A stretch of 64,000 nt of DNA from Chrysophaeum taylorii (taxonomy: Eukaryota; Sar; Pelagophyceae; Pelagomonadales; Pelagomonadaceae): NCBI GenBank assembly GCA_029834535.1, contig JAQMWT010000388.1, forward strand, positions 186,001 to 250,000, written 5' to 3'. A program made the position numbers and the translations under genes. Numbering within the stretch: the first letter of the stretch is position 1; every line of letters begins with the position of its first letter. The notes beneath the pieces are model-generated. The model worked only from the letters and a program-made list of their open reading frames with translations. It made no database searches and was not told the origin of the DNA. Below are positions 61,832-64,000 of this stretch, in pieces.

Positions 61832-62833
61832 ATGGCTCGCTTGATGATGATCCTAGTCGTCGTGTCCACGGCCCTCGCCCCCCCCGGGCGGGTGCCGCGG
61901 CTCGCCGCAGTTCAAGAGAGCGGCGCCCCCGCTGCGGTTTCGACCACAGCAACGCCCATCTCGAGCGAATGGGAACTCGACTGCTTCTCGCGACCGGTCA
62001 TGGTCGACGGAAAGAAGCTCTGGGAACTGATGGTGATCGACTCGACGGGCCAGTGGCGAGAGGTCGTGCAGCTGCCGGCGACAAAAATCAACTCGGTGAC
62101 GGTCCAGGAGGCGGTCGATGCCGTGATCCGGTCGGCGCCCGTCAAGCCCACGGCGATCCGTTTCTTCCGGCGCCAGATGGTAAACATGCTCACCATCGCT
62201 CTCAACAAGGTCGCCGCCTCGAGACCCAACTTGCGCGTCATTCCGTCGCGCTCCACGCACGCGCTCTACGCGTGGCTCGACCAACGGGAGGCGGAGTACT
62301 CGCTCATGGACGGCTTCTCGCCCGCGCTCGTCCAGCCCCTCGACGCGGGATTGATCCCCTCGGCGGGCACGGCCGGACGACTCCCCGAGGCCCTCAGGGG
62401 CGAAAAGTACGCCTTTGTCACCCTACCCTTGTCAGAGGTCCTTCCCGGGGGATCGATATCTTCCGAAAACGTCGGCGCCGGTAAACTTCTCGACGCCGCG
62501 CCCATCGCCGCCAAAATCGACGCCCCCATCGAGGACCTCGTCCTCCACGGCCTCCTCCTCTTGACGCGACGACCCGACCCCCTCGCGATGGCCATGGCCT
62601 CCCTCGAGCTCGCCGCCGCGCGCGCTGACACCTCCTCCCGCCAGCTCGTCCTCGACGTCAACCTCGACGAAACCTATCTCCTCGCCCGCCTCACCGACGA
62701 CCAACGGGCCGAGGCCGCGCTCTTCGAGCGTGGCAAGGCCGACCTCTCGGGCCTCCACTTCCTCGCCGTCCAGGATTCGGCCGACGACGACGCCGACCCC
62801 GCCGCTTTCTGGCTCCTACGCGAGTTCGCATAA
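61832..62833 (+). CDS. TAB2/ATAB2-type plastid RNA-binding translation factor
   Basis: 333 aa. A signal peptide (RLMMILVVVSTALAPPG) and a short transit-like stretch precede the family core. WELDCFSRPVMVDGKKLWEL is the diagnostic opening block. INSVTVQEAVDAVI, AIRFFRRQMVNMLTIALNKV and VIPSRSTHALYAWLDQREAE follow. GLHFLAVQD and FWLLREFA form the conserved C-terminus. Tab2/ATAB2 bind the psaB mRNA 5' region and are needed for its translation, hence for photosystem I, in the plastid stroma. An Asp/Ala-rich insert lies just before the end. Intronless. Confidence 0.9.
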   Translation: MARLMMILVVVSTALAPPGRVPRLAAVQESGAPAAVSTTATPISSEWELDCFSRPVMVDGKKLWELMVIDSTGQWREVVQLPATKINSVTVQEAVDAVIRSAPVKPTAIRFFRRQMVNMLTIALNKVAASRPNLRVIPSRSTHALYAWLDQREAEYSLMDGFSPALVQPLDAGLIPSAGTAGRLPEALRGEKYAFVTLPLSEVLPGGSISSENVGAGKLLDAAPIAAKIDAPIEDLVLHGLLLLTRRPDPLAMAMASLELAAARADTSSRQLVLDVNLDETYLLARLTDDQRAEAALFERGKADLSGLHFLAVQDSADDDADPAAFWLLREFA

Positions 62834-64000
62834 TCTATGATGTAAACCAAACCCGGGGTGGTCCCGAATCTGCTTTGTTGATATCGTCTGCTTGTGCGGT
62901 CCTGGTGCAGCGATAGATCGCTGTCTTCGACCTCCTCCTCCTCGGACTTCCGCGTCGTTTTCGCTACCCCGCTGTTGTGTGCTATATATGATAGTGGGCG
63001 GCCACGACCGAGGTCGTCGTTGCGAACCACAGCTCCTCTGTTTTTTTGGTATGAAGCTCAAGCCGTCGCCGCCGTGCTTTTTGCATTGATGCTGCTGCTG
63101 CTGCTGCTGCTGCTAAGATGGACATTTTGCTGCTGCTCGGATGGAGGAGGACCGGGCCTGCTTTTGCCGGCCGGCCGCACAGTCTTAACGTTGCAGCACG
63201 AGACTGACTGACTGACTGTCGCGAAAACGATGCATATACCGAAGCGTTACTCAGCTTCCTCGACATCCTCCGCACTTCAAGTCGACAAGCCACCACCACC
63301 AGGACTCTCGTGGGATTGAGACTCACCATTGTTCTGACCCAAAGGCCTCTTTGACCTTTCGCGTTGTGGATGTGGAAGGCAGACACAAGAATGGCGTGCG
63401 AAGGTGAGTGAGTGCCAGGTATATCCTCGTAATTGTCAGTTTGATCGCACTCGTCGTTTAAAACACATTTCTTTTGCGCATTCATTAACCACGCGAGAGA
63501 CTTCGTAGGCGGAGGACCACACGCAGTATGAATTATAGAATTTAGGCAGCACCATATGCATGCCCACAGCTCGAAGTGCCGTATGTGGATTCGGCAGGGT
63601 TATCGGGGACTATTGGTCGGCGGCGAGTCGCATCATTGTTGGCCTCGAGAGTTCGGCTCAGCTCGATTGGAAATGGATTCATCACGCGGTGAGCTGCTGC
63701 ATCAACCGAACCTCACACGCTCTCGCTCCAATATATATATCCTTGCGGCGCGCGATATCTCGGACAAAAAAATATTGCCCAGGCGCGACGCTCATCTCGG
63801 CGCGCTGCTGCTGTCATCGCAAAATACTACTAGGTAATGAAATTCGTTCCCGCGACGACGACGAGTCAACGGCCGAGTTTGGCCATCACAAAGAAGAAGA
63901 AGAAGAAGAAGAAGAACGGACTCCGTGACCCCCCAGTGAGGCCATCCACCGATATATATCCATCCATCCATCGCGGAAGAAGAACGGATTCCACGACCCC
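62834..64000. other. Right-end spacer, no supported gene
   Basis: Contains CTG/TGC runs (about 63087-63115), AATATATATATCC near 63728-63742 and a GAA run near 63890-63917. An ORF at 63560-63928 (FGRVIGDYWSAASRIIVGLE near its start) looks partly protein-like but has no recognised domain; it could be an exon of a gene beyond the window. Confidence 0.4.

Overview
This window is nuclear DNA of a photosynthetic eukaryote with a secondary (red-lineage) plastid, most likely an ochrophyte stramenopile. A pelagophyte-like alga would fit, but that placement is inference. It carries an eukaryotic chaperonin subunit, a V-ATPase subunit, MON1, Cactin, flagellar-type proteins and tiny spliceosomal introns. 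It also has plastid proteins with bipartite presequences: the PAM68-like protein has an ASAF-type cleavage motif, and there is a TAB2-type factor and a twin-arginine lumen protein. DNA is GC-rich and genes are packed tightly. Start codons of divergent pairs lie about 55-120 bp apart, and one same-strand pair is separated by 3 nt. Introns I can place are 39-84 nt, often with a GTGCGT/GTACGT-type donor and a CGCAG-type acceptor.

Layout. 1-1186 is an inverted copy of a ~1.05 kb Helitron-derived repeat; three tandem copies in the other orientation lie at 11271-14400. Each copy holds a decayed PIF1-like helicase C-terminus. Between them are a 2OG-oxygenase/methyltransferase fusion, a PAM68-like photosystem assembly factor, a WS/DGAT acyltransferase, an RS-like low-complexity protein, CCT3 and a small Cys-rich ORF. 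After the array come a 259 bp MITE, a DnaJ, a plastid lumen protein, an ABCF2 ATPase with an N-terminal SANT domain, and an UNC93-like transporter. 21.1-23.6 kb is repeat-rich and gene-poor. 23.7-29.2 kb has a BRCT-containing family X DNA polymerase, a 23-bp minisatellite, an unknown polytopic membrane protein and a BCS1-type AAA ATPase.

29.4-37.2 kb looks cytoskeletal/flagellar: a PH+filamin-repeat protein head-to-head with a SPEF2/CPC1-like coiled-coil protein containing an adenylate-kinase-like domain, a RING protein, and a DNAJB13/RSP16-like DnaJ. 37.6-45.2 kb is a minus-strand block: Cactin (its stop lies in a (TGA)44 array), a PAPS-dependent sulfotransferase, V-ATPase subunit F, an RS/CCCH/START protein, and a plastid COG2426-type small export protein.

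45.4-62.8 kb holds an unknown possible beta-sandwich protein, a second prolyl-4-hydroxylase-like enzyme, a WLM (Wss1-like) protease with RanBP2 finger and SUMO-interacting motifs, an anchored pyrophosphatase, a small secreted acidic protein, a frameshifted membrane-protein pseudogene, a GT2 polysaccharide synthase, an AFG1 ATPase fused to EF-hands, MON1 and a TAB2-type plastid translation factor. The last ~1.2 kb shows no gene I can support.

Functional themes are photosystem biogenesis (PAM68-like, TAB2, lumen protein), protein quality control (CCT3, two DnaJs, AFG1, BCS1, WLM, ABCF2) and flagellar structure. There is no evidence of operon-like functional clustering beyond the flagellar neighbourhood. 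All domain calls are by eye from motifs; no database search was run.
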